NCBI GenBank assembly: GCA_030642635.1
Contig: DAOWNK010000070.1
Location: 1-12,560 of the forward strand
DNA: 12,560 nt
Direction of reading: 5' to 3'
Source of the DNA: Pirellulales bacterium
GTDB taxonomy: Bacteria > Planctomycetota > Planctomycetia > Pirellulales > Thermoguttaceae
Shown one piece after another: positions 6,532 to 12,560 of this stretch. Below the pieces are notes generated by a model. The model did no database searches, was not told the DNA's origin, and saw nothing but the letters and a program-made list of their open reading frames with translations. Position 1 is the stretch's first letter; every line of letters begins with the position of its first letter. The position numbers and the translations under genes are program-made.

Positions 6532-7344
6532 TCAATACATGCTCGGGATCGAATCGGTCCAGCCGACAACCGGCACGTCCTCGGCCATGACGAATATTTC
6601 CACGCGGCGGTTCTTCAGGCGGTCTTTCGTCGTTACGTTAGGGGCGATCGGCTGGTGCGAGCCGAAGCCGGCCACGGCGATGCGCTCCGCCGGAAAGCCC
6701 CGGCGGCGCATCACCTCGGCCACCGCGTGTGCCCTGGCCGTGCTGAGGTGGAAGTTGCTGGGATATTTTTCCCGGCCCGGTTTCTTCGCCATTCGGCGGT
6801 TGTCGGTGTGGCCGACGACAAACACTTTCAGTCCGCTCGCCTCAGGAGAGTTCAACACGGCAGCCAGCCGGCCGATCACCTTTTCGGCGTCTGGTTTGAT
6901 CTCTGCCTGACCGCTGTCGAACATCACGTCGGTATCCAGCTTACTGATGCCGGTTACCGGGTCGAAGTGCAGGCTCGGATATTGCTCGGAAAGCTTTTCC
7001 AAACGGCGGTTGATATCGGCCGGCAACCGGGCGCCTCCGGCGGCAAGGCTTTGAAGCTGTTTGTTAAGCGCGGCGCGCTCCCGTTGGTAGCCGGCCAGTT
7101 GACGGTGATCCAACCCGATCTCATCTTCGAGCACCACCAATTCCTTTTCGGTGCGGATCAACCGGTCTTCGACACCTCTGGCGTGGATTTTGAGGTTCTC
7201 GATTTCGGCCAACTGTGCCTGATTCTGCTCGGCAAGTGCGCGGTTTCTGGCTTGGCAACCACTGAGTTGGGTTTTTGGTGCGAATAGACAACCGGATGAA
7301 ACCGTTGTAGTCAATAGCAACACAAATAGGCAAATCGTCCGCAT
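6532..7344 (-). CDS. OmpA-domain lipoprotein (Pal/MotB-like peptidoglycan binder)
   Basis: A 270-residue protein with a lipoprotein signal peptide: a hydrophobic start followed by the lipobox VSSGC, lipidated cysteine at 19. Residues 30-105 are charged and heptad-like (NRALAEQNQAQLAEIENLK and onward), a probable coiled coil of two or more subunits. The OmpA C-like domain covers about 130-255: LDTDVMFDSGQAEIKP, VFVVGHTDNRR, HLSTARAHAVAEVM, GFGSHQPI and LKNRRVEIF. By family precedent the Asp in GHTD (181) and the Arg in STARA (204) bind the diaminopimelate of peptidoglycan, which is notable since planctomycete walls were once disputed. AAAGGAG lies 8 nt before the ATG at 7344. No Tol-pal neighbours are present next to it, so I call it Pal-like by domain only, not as pal itself. 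Confidence 0.9.
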   Translation of the reverse strand: MRTICLFVLLLTTTVSSGCLFAPKTQLSGCQARNRALAEQNQAQLAEIENLKIHARGVEDRLIRTEKELVVLEDEIGLDHRQLAGYQRERAALNKQLQSLAAGGARLPADINRRLEKLSEQYPSLHFDPVTGISKLDTDVMFDSGQAEIKPDAEKVIGRLAAVLNSPEASGLKVFVVGHTDNRRMAKKPGREKYPSNFHLSTARAHAVAEVMRRRGFPAERIAVAGFGSHQPIAPNVTTKDRLKNRRVEIFVMAEDVPVVGWTDSIPSMY

Positions 7345-7370
7345 GATTCGACTCCTTTCGAATCTCTCGG

Positions 7371-7510
7371 GTAGGGATTAGGGATTGGGGATTGGGAGGA
7401 AGGGATTGGGGATTGGGGATTGGAATTTTGTTTTTCATCCCTTCCCTCTTCTCTCCTCCCTCTTCTCTCTTCTTTTTCCTAATCCCCAATCCCTAATCCC
7501 CAATCCCTAC
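7371..7510. repeat. Long heptamer hairpin, copy 3, between HTH and OmpA-like genes
   Basis: The left side is built from GGGATTA/GGGATTG units (7371-7433), the right from AATCCCC and AATCCCT units (about 7480-7510), with a pyrimidine tract at 7437-7475 facing GGGAGGAAGGGA inside. The whole folds back as one long imperfect stem with G:U-type variation between units. It follows the stop of the HTH gene by three nucleotides (read on the minus strand the HTH gene ends at 7514) and lies upstream of the OmpA-like gene's ribosome site. It shares units but not the 50-nt core of copies 1 and 2. Confidence 0.75.
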
Positions 7511-7513
7511 GTA

Positions 7514-8650
7514 TCAACCCTCGAACAAACCGAGAATAGTATCCATCATTGAACTGTTAAACTCGTATGGAGTATTCCAACTCCACATGTTTCGCATCAG
7601 GTCGTATGTGAACATGCCGCCTACGGCAAGGAGCACTACGCACAGCGCCAGGCCGACAATGTTCAAAACGGTATACGGCGTTTCGGGCAGTGCTGCATCA
7701 CTGATTTGCGTCAGAGGCGCGCCTTCGGCGAATTCCGCCGGCTGGCCGTTCAACGGTGCGATTCCAGGCGCCGGTTCTGCACCAAGGTCTTCTTCGAGCA
7801 TGGCTGCCATCTCGCTGCCGCCGATCATGGTTGCCGCTTCGTCGCCTTCGCCCTCCGTATCCAAGGCAATTACCTGTGAGCCGCTTTCCGAGTCTTCTCC
7901 GTCATCAACTTCTTCCAGCGGTGTGAGCAGGAAGTCGTCGTCGGTTTTCAGATTGGTCGGCGCATCCGTATCGACGTCTTCGCCCAGCGAGATCATGTCG
8001 TCTTCGCCCAGTTCTAGCGATTCGGCCCCGCTGCCGGTCAGATCGAGCGGTTCTTCCAGCGATAGTCCGCTGTCGGCCGGATCGACCAGCGAGATTCCGC
8101 TGTCGCCGCCGATGGTGATGTCGCTTCCGGCTCCGCTGCCGCCGAGCACCAATTCGTCGTCGTCGAGTTTCTCGCCGGTCAGGTCGACGGCCGAGTCGCC
8201 CTCTGAGGTCTTCGCAGGCTGGGCGATCTGGCTGTCTTCCAGCGTGAGGTCTTCTTCCAAGGTCAGGTCAAGTTCCTCGAACTTCGACACTTCGGAATCG
8301 ACGCCGGCCGGTTCCGTCGGTTTTGTCGAGTCGGATTCTTCGCCGAGTTTGATATCGCTGCTTGCATCCTGAAGGTCTTCCATGTCGATGACCGTGCCGG
8401 AGGCGCCGGAATCCGACTGGCCCAGTTCGACTTCGCTAAGCAGCACGTCGTCTTCTTCGTCGGTGCCTTTTTCTTCAGCGGATTCGGCTTTGGCGGCGGC
8501 AAGTTTTTCAACGTCTTCCACCTTGAATTTCCAGTCGGCGCCGTCGCGGTATCCGTGCAATTGGCGACTCTCCTGCATCTGTTTGATGTCGTCTTCGCTT
8601 ACGCCGAACACCTCGGCAGCCTGCTGAGTGTTGTAATATTTTTGAGCCAT
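7514..8650 (-). CDS. Membrane-tethered helix-turn-helix protein with long acidic linker
   Basis: A 378-residue protein. Residues 1-52 (YYNTQQAAEVFGVSEDDIKQ, then LHGYRDGADWKFKVEDVEKL) look like a MerR/excisionase-type HTH_17 domain. Residues 55-320 are low-complexity and strongly acidic, with recurring SGISL/SGLSLEEPLDL-type and LxLxED-type phrases and almost no basic residues. One membrane helix lies at about 328-350 (VLNIVGLALCVVLLAVGG), then 22-28 residues to the end. I recall related proteins as common in Pirellulales but know no function for them. The architecture suggests a DNA- or protein-binding head held at the membrane by a flexible acidic chain. The ribosome site GAGGTGA overlaps the stop of the gene upstream, so the two are coupled. 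The antisense strand gives a long Ser-rich frame that is only its shadow. Confidence 0.85.
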   Translation of the reverse strand: MAQKYYNTQQAAEVFGVSEDDIKQMQESRQLHGYRDGADWKFKVEDVEKLAAAKAESAEEKGTDEEDDVLLSEVELGQSDSGASGTVIDMEDLQDASSDIKLGEESDSTKPTEPAGVDSEVSKFEELDLTLEEDLTLEDSQIAQPAKTSEGDSAVDLTGEKLDDDELVLGGSGAGSDITIGGDSGISLVDPADSGLSLEEPLDLTGSGAESLELGEDDMISLGEDVDTDAPTNLKTDDDFLLTPLEEVDDGEDSESGSQVIALDTEGEGDEAATMIGGSEMAAMLEEDLGAEPAPGIAPLNGQPAEFAEGAPLTQISDAALPETPYTVLNIVGLALCVVLLAVGGMFTYDLMRNMWSWNTPYEFNSSMMDTILGLFEG

Positions 8651-8656
8651 TGTGTT

Positions 8657-9013
8657 TCACCTCTGTTCTAACAGTGCCCGAATCTCGTGCGGCAAGGGAC
8701 TCTCGTTGTTTAGATACATCATTTGCAGGTCCCAGTTGATGTTGCGTACACTCAAAAGCGCAATCTTGCCGGTGGCCAAATCAATCTTGTATACATTCAT
8801 CACACGCAGCTTCGGGTCGATCACCGTAATAAGTTGTGCTCTCTCACCGACCGGGGCCGGTACGACGATCAAATCGCCGTCGGACCGGGCAACTCGTGCA
8901 GGCGCCGACCGCTGGGCCAGCGCCTCGCCGCGACGGTCAAATATGCCGATCGCCGCGATGACCAGCCCTACACCCGCCAGGGTACCCAATACCGGTGCTT
9001 TCATGGCTATCAT
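8657..9013 (-). CDS. Small conserved-looking protein with N-terminal membrane anchor
   Basis: A 118-residue protein, not assigned to a named family. A hydrophobic helix at about residues 7-25 (PVLGTLAGVGLVIAAIGIF) works as signal anchor or uncleaved signal. The soluble part has a beta-rich stretch (GDLIVVPAPV, AQLITVIDPKLRVMNVYKID) and a C-terminal block with RNINWDLQMMYLN and PLPHEIRALLEQR. I have the impression that this end is conserved in planctomycetes; a search would settle that. The start may be ATG 9013 or ATG 9004, with a weak AGAGAG before the first. Its TGA lies 6 nt before the HTH gene, whose ribosome site overlaps it, so both proteins probably act together at the membrane. Confidence 0.75.
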   Translation of the reverse strand: MIAMKAPVLGTLAGVGLVIAAIGIFDRRGEALAQRSAPARVARSDGDLIVVPAPVGERAQLITVIDPKLRVMNVYKIDLATGKIALLSVRNINWDLQMMYLNNESPLPHEIRALLEQR

Positions 9014-9321
9014 TCAAACTCTCTGGATTAGGAAAACTGGGTCCCTTGCCTCTATTCTAAGAGCACTGAAATCTATATTCAAGGGAAATACACCATTTAG
9101 AGTATGAAAACAGGATGCAAAGGTCTACAATATATCGCTGACTTCCCCGATTGCCACACTACGGCTGGAGGTGTAATACGAGGCGAAAGAAGTCCTTAAC
9201 TCTTTACCAGGCAAGGGTTTACGGCACCGAGATGTGCGTGAATATGAGATGTGTCGTGCCTTGGAAATTTGGGCAACGGCGAGTTTAGCCACCAGGCTAC
9301 CAACAAACAAGACCAGCTTTG
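9014..9321. other. Spacer of about 300 bases with no recognisable gene
   Basis: AT-richer than the flanks, and between the divergent starts of the anchored protein and queD, so it should hold both promoters. I see no consensus promoter, terminator or RNA gene. A short plus frame without a start (9176-9330, YEAKEVLNSLPGKGLRHRDV and onward) and a 72-residue minus frame (9125-9343) look protein-like in places but match nothing I know; they could be a decayed gene. Confidence 0.4.
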
Positions 9322-9735
9322 ATGAGAATGTTCCGAGTTTCACGTCAAATCGACTTCTGTTACGGCCACCGGCTGTTGAACTACCGGGGGAAGTGCCGTC
9401 ACTTGCACGGACATAACGGCAAGGTGCTCATCACAATCGAGGCATCCGGGCTGGACGACCGTGGCATGGTGCTCGACTTTAACGACATCAAGAACGTGGT
9501 CAGCCGATGGATCGACGAGAACCTCGATCACTGTATGATCCTAAGCCGCAATGATCCTGCCGTACCGGTGTTGCAAGAGTTGGGCGAACCGCTGTTCCTG
9601 TTGGAATCCAATCCGACGGCCGAGAACATCGCCAAGGCGATTTTCGATTTTGCAGCCGACCAGGGCTTTCCGATCGTCGAGGTACGGCTTTGGGAGACGC
9701 CGAATTGCTTTGCCACGTATTGTTCCGACGTTTAG
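9322..9735 (+). CDS. queD: 6-pyruvoyl-tetrahydropterin synthase family, 6-carboxytetrahydropterin synthase QueD
   Basis: A 137-residue enzyme of the PTPS/QueD fold, which makes 6-carboxy-5,6,7,8-tetrahydropterin from dihydroneopterin triphosphate on the way to 7-deazaguanine (queuosine). Zinc ligands are H16 (in CYGHRL) and H29 and H31 (in HLHGHNG); the catalytic cysteine is C25 in KCRHLHGH. Other family marks are VLDFNDIK, NLDHCMI, NPTAENIAK and WETPNCFATY at the C-terminus, with the substrate-binding glutamate. Start: the TTG at 9319 is rejected; ATG 9322 or ATG 9328 (MFRVSRQIDF) are both plausible and neither has a strong ribosome site. No other queuosine genes are adjacent. A role in pterin rather than queuosine metabolism cannot be excluded from sequence alone. 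Confidence 0.9.
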   Translation: MRMFRVSRQIDFCYGHRLLNYRGKCRHLHGHNGKVLITIEASGLDDRGMVLDFNDIKNVVSRWIDENLDHCMILSRNDPAVPVLQELGEPLFLLESNPTAENIAKAIFDFAADQGFPIVEVRLWETPNCFATYCSDV

Positions 9736-9780
9736 GCCGGCGGCTCGCTTTTGCACCACAAAACGAAGGAGTCAAAAAAC

Positions 9781-9819
9781 AACAGTCCGGGTGACCACTC
9801 GGGCCGACACCGGACTGTT
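9781..9819. terminator. Stem-loop downstream of queD
   Basis: AACAGTCCGG (9781-9790) and CCGGACTGTT (9810-9819) form a perfect 10-bp stem with a 19-nt loop, 45 nt after the queD stop. On the plus strand only TTT and then a C-run follow; on the minus strand a run of six T follows, so the element would end antisense transcription better than queD transcription. Confidence 0.5.
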
Positions 9820-9881
9820 TCCCCCCCTGGGAACGTACTTTTATACGGCGATTTTCTCCTCGCTAAGGGTGACAAGAGCAC

Positions 9882-9998
9882 TAATCGGCCGATTCGAGTG
9901 CCATACTTTGGCAAACTTTGCCGATTAAGCAGACTCTGCCGATTACCCCAGCCGCTTCTTGGCTTTTCGACTCATAAACTTTGCCGATTAGGCCGATT
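9882..9998. promoter_or_regulatory. Cluster of six GCCGATT(A) motifs upstream of the MotA/TolQ/ExbB-like operon
   Basis: GCCGATTA occurs at 9920-9927, 9938-9945 and 9983-9990, GCCGATT at 9888-9894 and 9992-9998, and the inverse TAATCGGC at 9882-9889. The first two form a 12-bp palindrome AATCGGCCGATT (9883-9894). Two copies share a longer 13-nt frame ACTYTGCCGATTA spaced 18 bp apart, and ACTTTGCCGATTA returns at 9978. The cluster lies 56-170 nt before the start of the operon, so it could be an operator array; it could also be an ordinary dispersed repeat. Confidence 0.45.
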
Positions 9999-10053
9999 TT
10001 GTGGATAACCTCTATAAGTATCAAAATCTCAAAGAGACCAAAGAGACAGAATC

Positions 10054-11121
10054 GTGATCAAACCGAGCAATCTTTACCTGGCCACAGCCAAATCACCCAT
10101 TTTGTTGGGCGTGACGGCATCCGCCGGATTTTACGCACTGGTGGGCTACGGTGTGCTGAGCGGGCAGCTAATCGAGCAGTATTTTGTCAGCCACCCGGTC
10201 GAGTACGTCGCCACAACGATGTTTTTCGTCGCTCTGGCCGTATTATTATTTAAGGTGTTCGACGCACTCGGACAACATCAATGGCTCCAAAAGCCGGTGC
10301 TCGGACCGACCGCAAGGACCGGAGACCTGCCGGGCGACTGTAACGCCATGCTGATGCAACTCGACCGGTTGCCGGCCGGCCGACAAGGCGATTGCTTAAC
10401 CCGCCGGCTCCGCGAGGCGATCGAGCACGTCCGACGCCGCGGCTCGGCCGATTCGCTGGATGAACAACTAAAATACCTGGCCGATCTCGACGCCGAACGG
10501 CTGCACTCCAGTTTCGCACTGGTTAGGGTGATCATCTGGGCGATTCCGATCCTCGGGTTCCTGGGCACGGTGATCGGCATCACAATGGCCATTGCCAACC
10601 TTACGCCCGGTGCGGTGGAGGACTCGTTGCCGCAGGTCATAACCGGTCTAAGCGTGGCCTTCGCCACCACTACGCAGGCGTTGGTGCTGTCGATCGTATT
10701 GATGTTCGCCCAATACTACGTCGACCGTAAGGAAAGTGCACTGTTAGCGGCGGTCGACGATCGTGCGGCCGCCGAGTTGGAGGGCCGCTTCGAGATCGTT
10801 CCACCAGGTGCGGACGGTCAACTGTTTGCGATCCGTCGGATGGCCGAGACGGTGGTCCGGATGACCGAGCAGCTCATTTGCCGCCAGGCAGAATTGTGGC
10901 AGGCCTCGATCGAGGAGTCCAACCGGCGGTCGGCTCAACTTGCCAAGGCCGCCGGCGAGCAGTTGCAAAACGCATTGACCGGTGCGTTGTGCGAGAGTCT
11001 GACATTGCACGCCAGGCAGCTTGCCGCCGCCGAGCAGTCGGCCGCCGAGCAGAGCCGCATGCATTGGGAGCAGGTACAGGCACATCTCGATCCAAGTAAA
11101 CGGACGACCAAGGCGGCATGA
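10054..11121 (+). CDS. MotA/TolQ/ExbB-like proton-channel family protein, four helices with long C-terminal tail
   Basis: A 355-residue protein starting at GTG 10054, the first start codon in the frame; the ribosome site is weak. Predicted helices: about 16-36, 50-68, 156-180 and 197-223, with a cytoplasmic loop of about 85 residues between helices 2 and 3. The family core is ILGFLGTVIGITMAI (166-180) and GLSVAFATTTQALVLSIVL (198-216). After helix 4 comes a tail of about 130 residues rich in Ala, Gln and Glu (QAELWQASIEESNRRSAQLAK and onward), probably coiled coil. Four helices recall MotA, whereas TolQ and ExbB have three. None of the helices has an acidic residue in its middle. Its TGA overlaps the ATG of the next gene (ATGA), so the two proteins surely form a pair, with this one as the likely stator ring. 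Energy source and load are unknown. Confidence 0.85.
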   Translation: MIKPSNLYLATAKSPILLGVTASAGFYALVGYGVLSGQLIEQYFVSHPVEYVATTMFFVALAVLLFKVFDALGQHQWLQKPVLGPTARTGDLPGDCNAMLMQLDRLPAGRQGDCLTRRLREAIEHVRRRGSADSLDEQLKYLADLDAERLHSSFALVRVIIWAIPILGFLGTVIGITMAIANLTPGAVEDSLPQVITGLSVAFATTTQALVLSIVLMFAQYYVDRKESALLAAVDDRAAAELEGRFEIVPPGADGQLFAIRRMAETVVRMTEQLICRQAELWQASIEESNRRSAQLAKAAGEQLQNALTGALCESLTLHARQLAAAEQSAAEQSRMHWEQVQAHLDPSKRTTKAA

Positions 11122-12494
11122 AACGCACCGGCAGCAGATATCGAAGCCGTCGGCCGTCGGCTGTCGGCATGTCGTTGTTCCCGTTTTTGGCAGTGTTGAT
11201 CTGCACGATGGGTTCGTTGATTCTGTTGTTGGTGGTGATTACTCGTCAGGCCAAACTCCAGGCAGCCCAACTTGCCGCCGCTGAGGCCGACAAACAGAAA
11301 AAGGAGTTAAAAGAAGCCCGGGAAGAGGTGCAGTGGAAGATCGAGTTGCTTAAGACCTCGCGAGAGAAAACCCGCTTGCAACTGGCCGAGGCACGGCTGG
11401 AACTCGGAGGGATCGAGGACCATGCTCGACGATTAACCGACCGGTTCGTTCGGCTGAAGGCGACCTTGGCCGAACTGAACCGCACAGATGGCGACGGCGG
11501 CCGACGCCGGGAGGAACTGGAGTCGGAACTTCGGCAGGTGAGGGCGGAAATCGCAGAGGTCGCCGGCCGGCTCGACCAGGTGCGGCAGAACGCCGAACAC
11601 CGCCGACGCTCATATGCCGTGGTTCCGTACCGTGGGCCGCACGAGACACTTCGCCGGCCAATCTACATCGAATGTACGGCCGATAGTATCATTTTGCAGC
11701 CGGAGGGGATCGTGTTGCGGAAAGACGATTTCGACGGTCCGATGGGGCCGGGCAATCCGCTGGCGGCCATGCTCCGGGCGGTGAGGGAGTATTTGCTCGA
11801 TTGCCGCGATTTCGATCCGATTAAGGCCGGAGAGCCGTACCCGCTGTTGCTGGTCAGGCAGGGCAGCATCGGCGCCTACTATGCGGCCCGATCGGCAATG
11901 AAGTCGTGGGGATCGGAGTTCGGCTACGAGTTGATCGGCGACGATTGGCGGCTGGAATTCCCGCCGCCCGACCTTGAACTGGCCGAGGCGGCGCGTCGGG
12001 CGGTCGAGGCGGCACGCCGACGCCGGGACCGCCTGGCCGCAGCCGCACCGCGACACTACACCGGCCGGTCGCCTACACGGTATCGAGCAAGCCGAATCCA
12101 CGGCGGCATCGTTCCAGACGGCGGCCTGCTGGACGAAGTGACTAACTCCGAGCAGCCGTTTAGCCGCCGCCGGCACGGCGATGTGAATTCCGATCAGTCG
12201 TTTAGCCGCCGCCGAGACGGCGATGTGAATTCCGATCAGGAAATCAAAAGCTTAGCGAGCAGCAGGGGGACCAATTGGGGCTTGCCGGACGCATCGAACG
12301 CCTCGGTGCCCATCACACGACCGATTCGGGTGGAGTGCCACAGCGACCGATTGGTGATCGTGCCCGAGCGCGGGCTGGCCGGCGGCAAGACCATTCCGCT
12401 TGGGCCACGGACCGAGTTGTCGATAGATGAGTTCGTCTCGGCCGTCTGGGAGTACCTGACCGGTTGGGGTATCGCCGGACGTGGCATGTATTAG
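11118..12494 (+). CDS. Single-helix coiled-coil partner of the MotA/TolQ-like protein, with duplicated C-terminal domain cut by TAG
   Basis: 458 residues to the TAG. A basic N-terminus precedes one membrane helix at about 19-41 (SLFPFLAVLICTMGSLILLL); its place and PFLAVL start mimic the ExbD/TolR/MotB helix, but the Asp found there in those proteins is Ala here. Residues 45-165 are a long charged coiled coil. Domain A covers about 179-292 (RRPIYIECTADSIILQPEGI, AMLRAVREYLLD, YPLLLVRQGS). An Ala/Arg-rich segment and two 14-residue repeats (343-370, NSxQxFSRRRxGDV) follow. Domain B starts at 401 (TRPIRVECHSDRLVIVPERGL, FVSAVWEYL), is similar to A, and stops at TAG 12492 after GRGMY, although the frame continues coding-like beyond. 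No OmpA-type peptidoglycan domain is visible. Probably periplasmic for most of its length, as the moving arm of the pair. Confidence 0.8.
   Translation: MKRTGSRYRSRRPSAVGMSLFPFLAVLICTMGSLILLLVVITRQAKLQAAQLAAAEADKQKKELKEAREEVQWKIELLKTSREKTRLQLAEARLELGGIEDHARRLTDRFVRLKATLAELNRTDGDGGRRREELESELRQVRAEIAEVAGRLDQVRQNAEHRRRSYAVVPYRGPHETLRRPIYIECTADSIILQPEGIVLRKDDFDGPMGPGNPLAAMLRAVREYLLDCRDFDPIKAGEPYPLLLVRQGSIGAYYAARSAMKSWGSEFGYELIGDDWRLEFPPPDLELAEAARRAVEAARRRRDRLAAAAPRHYTGRSPTRYRASRIHGGIVPDGGLLDEVTNSEQPFSRRRHGDVNSDQSFSRRRDGDVNSDQEIKSLASSRGTNWGLPDASNASVPITRPIRVECHSDRLVIVPERGLAGGKTIPLGPRTELSIDEFVSAVWEYLTGWGIAGRGMY
12144..12239 (+). repeat. 42-bp tandem repeat carrying the GTTTAGC/GC palindrome, in frame inside the gene
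   Basis: Units start with GTTTAGC at 12158 and at 12200 (period 42 bp, 14 codons), each followed by CGCCGCCG, two or three variable bases, ACGGCG and then ATGTGAATTCCGATCAG. They differ at two positions. A partial earlier unit (AACTCCGAGCAG, 12144-12155) precedes them. The period is a multiple of three, so the frame is kept and TTTAGC is read as Phe-Ser, avoiding the TAG. The palindrome core is the same type as the pair at 3606-3671. Confidence 0.8.
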
Positions 12495-12560
12495 CGCCCG
12501 CCGCTGAACGTCTACGTGGCGCCCGGCGCCGAGAAGCGATTCACGGAACTTAGCATCCTG
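12495..12560 (+). pseudogene. In-frame coding-like continuation after the TAG, running to the window end
   Basis: The 22 codons after the stop stay open in the same frame and read RPPLNVYVAPGAEKRFTELS and on. By position they match the second half of domain A (YPLLLVRQGSIGAYYAARSA), so they look like the severed end of domain B. This may be a recent nonsense mutation (TGG to TAG would fit my memory of a Trp-Arg-Pro phrase in relatives), a sequencing error, or stop readthrough. The true end lies outside the window. Confidence 0.55.

Noticed and set aside
6655..7287. 210-residue plus-strand frame
   Set aside because: Antisense to the OmpA-domain lipoprotein, which has a signal peptide, lipobox and ribosome site.
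6447..7510. CRISPR array
   Set aside because: The heptamer runs are short units without regular spacers; they are inverted arms of hairpins, not direct repeats with unique spacers.
7587..8372. 261-residue Ser/Pro-rich plus-strand frame
   Set aside because: Antisense image of the acidic low-complexity linker of the HTH protein (Glu/Asp-rich codons read back as Ser-rich).
9125..9343. 72-residue minus-strand frame overlapping the queD start
   Set aside because: No ribosome site, no recognisable domain, and it overlaps a well-supported gene start; mentioned only as part of the uncharacterised spacer.
10363..10400. Peptide RLPAGRQG with palindrome GCCGGCCGGC in the MotA/TolQ-like gene, possibly another inserted repeat
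   Set aside because: Only one copy and no GTTTAGC flank; it lies in a loop where such sequence can occur by chance.
10054..12494. Zorya-type defence module (ZorA/ZorB)
   Set aside because: The first gene is MotA/TolQ-like, but the second lacks the OmpA-like peptidoglycan domain of ZorB and no helicase or nuclease gene is visible; the evidence does not support a defence call.

Overview
The window looks like a chromosomal segment of a planctomycete, probably of the Pirellulales. That is my inference from gene content and protein style: an ABC-2 permease that runs on into what looks like a CPBP protease part, an acidic helix-turn-helix protein with a C-terminal membrane anchor, and a MotA/TolQ/ExbB-like protein paired with a protein carrying an N-terminal PFLAVL-type helix. 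No rRNA, tRNA, CRISPR array or complete mobile element is visible.

Left block (1-4502, all minus strand, read right to left): mqnA (chorismate dehydratase) and mqnC (cyclic dehypoxanthinyl futalosine synthase) of the futalosine route to menaquinone, then a NatA-type ABC ATPase that overlaps by 10 nt its permease, which leaves the window at base 1. Between mqnA and mqnC lie two inward-facing copies of a GC-rich palindrome, one of which supplies the mqnA stop codon.

Middle block (4503-9013): a plus-strand promoter drives an internally deleted VapC-like PIN protein and a 55-residue partner. Then come nrdR (minus), a zinc-ribbon/bacterial-PH membrane protein (plus), an OmpA-domain lipoprotein (minus), and a translationally coupled minus-strand pair made of a small anchored protein and a membrane-tethered HTH protein. 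Three of the spacers in this block are hairpins built of heptamer-like or polypurine/polypyrimidine repeats; a fourth lies between mqnC and the ABC genes.

Right block (9014-12560): a spacer of about 300 bases with no clear content, queD (6-pyruvoyl-tetrahydropterin synthase/QueD family), a spacer with a stem-loop and six copies of GCCGATT(A), then a two-gene unit with a 4-nt overlap. Its first gene is a four-helix MotA/TolQ/ExbB-like protein. The second is a single-helix, coiled-coil protein with two copies of an uncharacterised domain. The second domain copy is cut by an in-frame TAG, and the protein carries a 14-residue tandem repeat encoded by the same palindrome family seen at mqnA/mqnC.

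The most interesting items are the palindrome family that acts both as intergenic spacer and as coding sequence, the motor-like pair in which no membrane helix carries a carboxylate at its centre, the amber codon in the duplicated domain, and the heptamer hairpins in the spacers.
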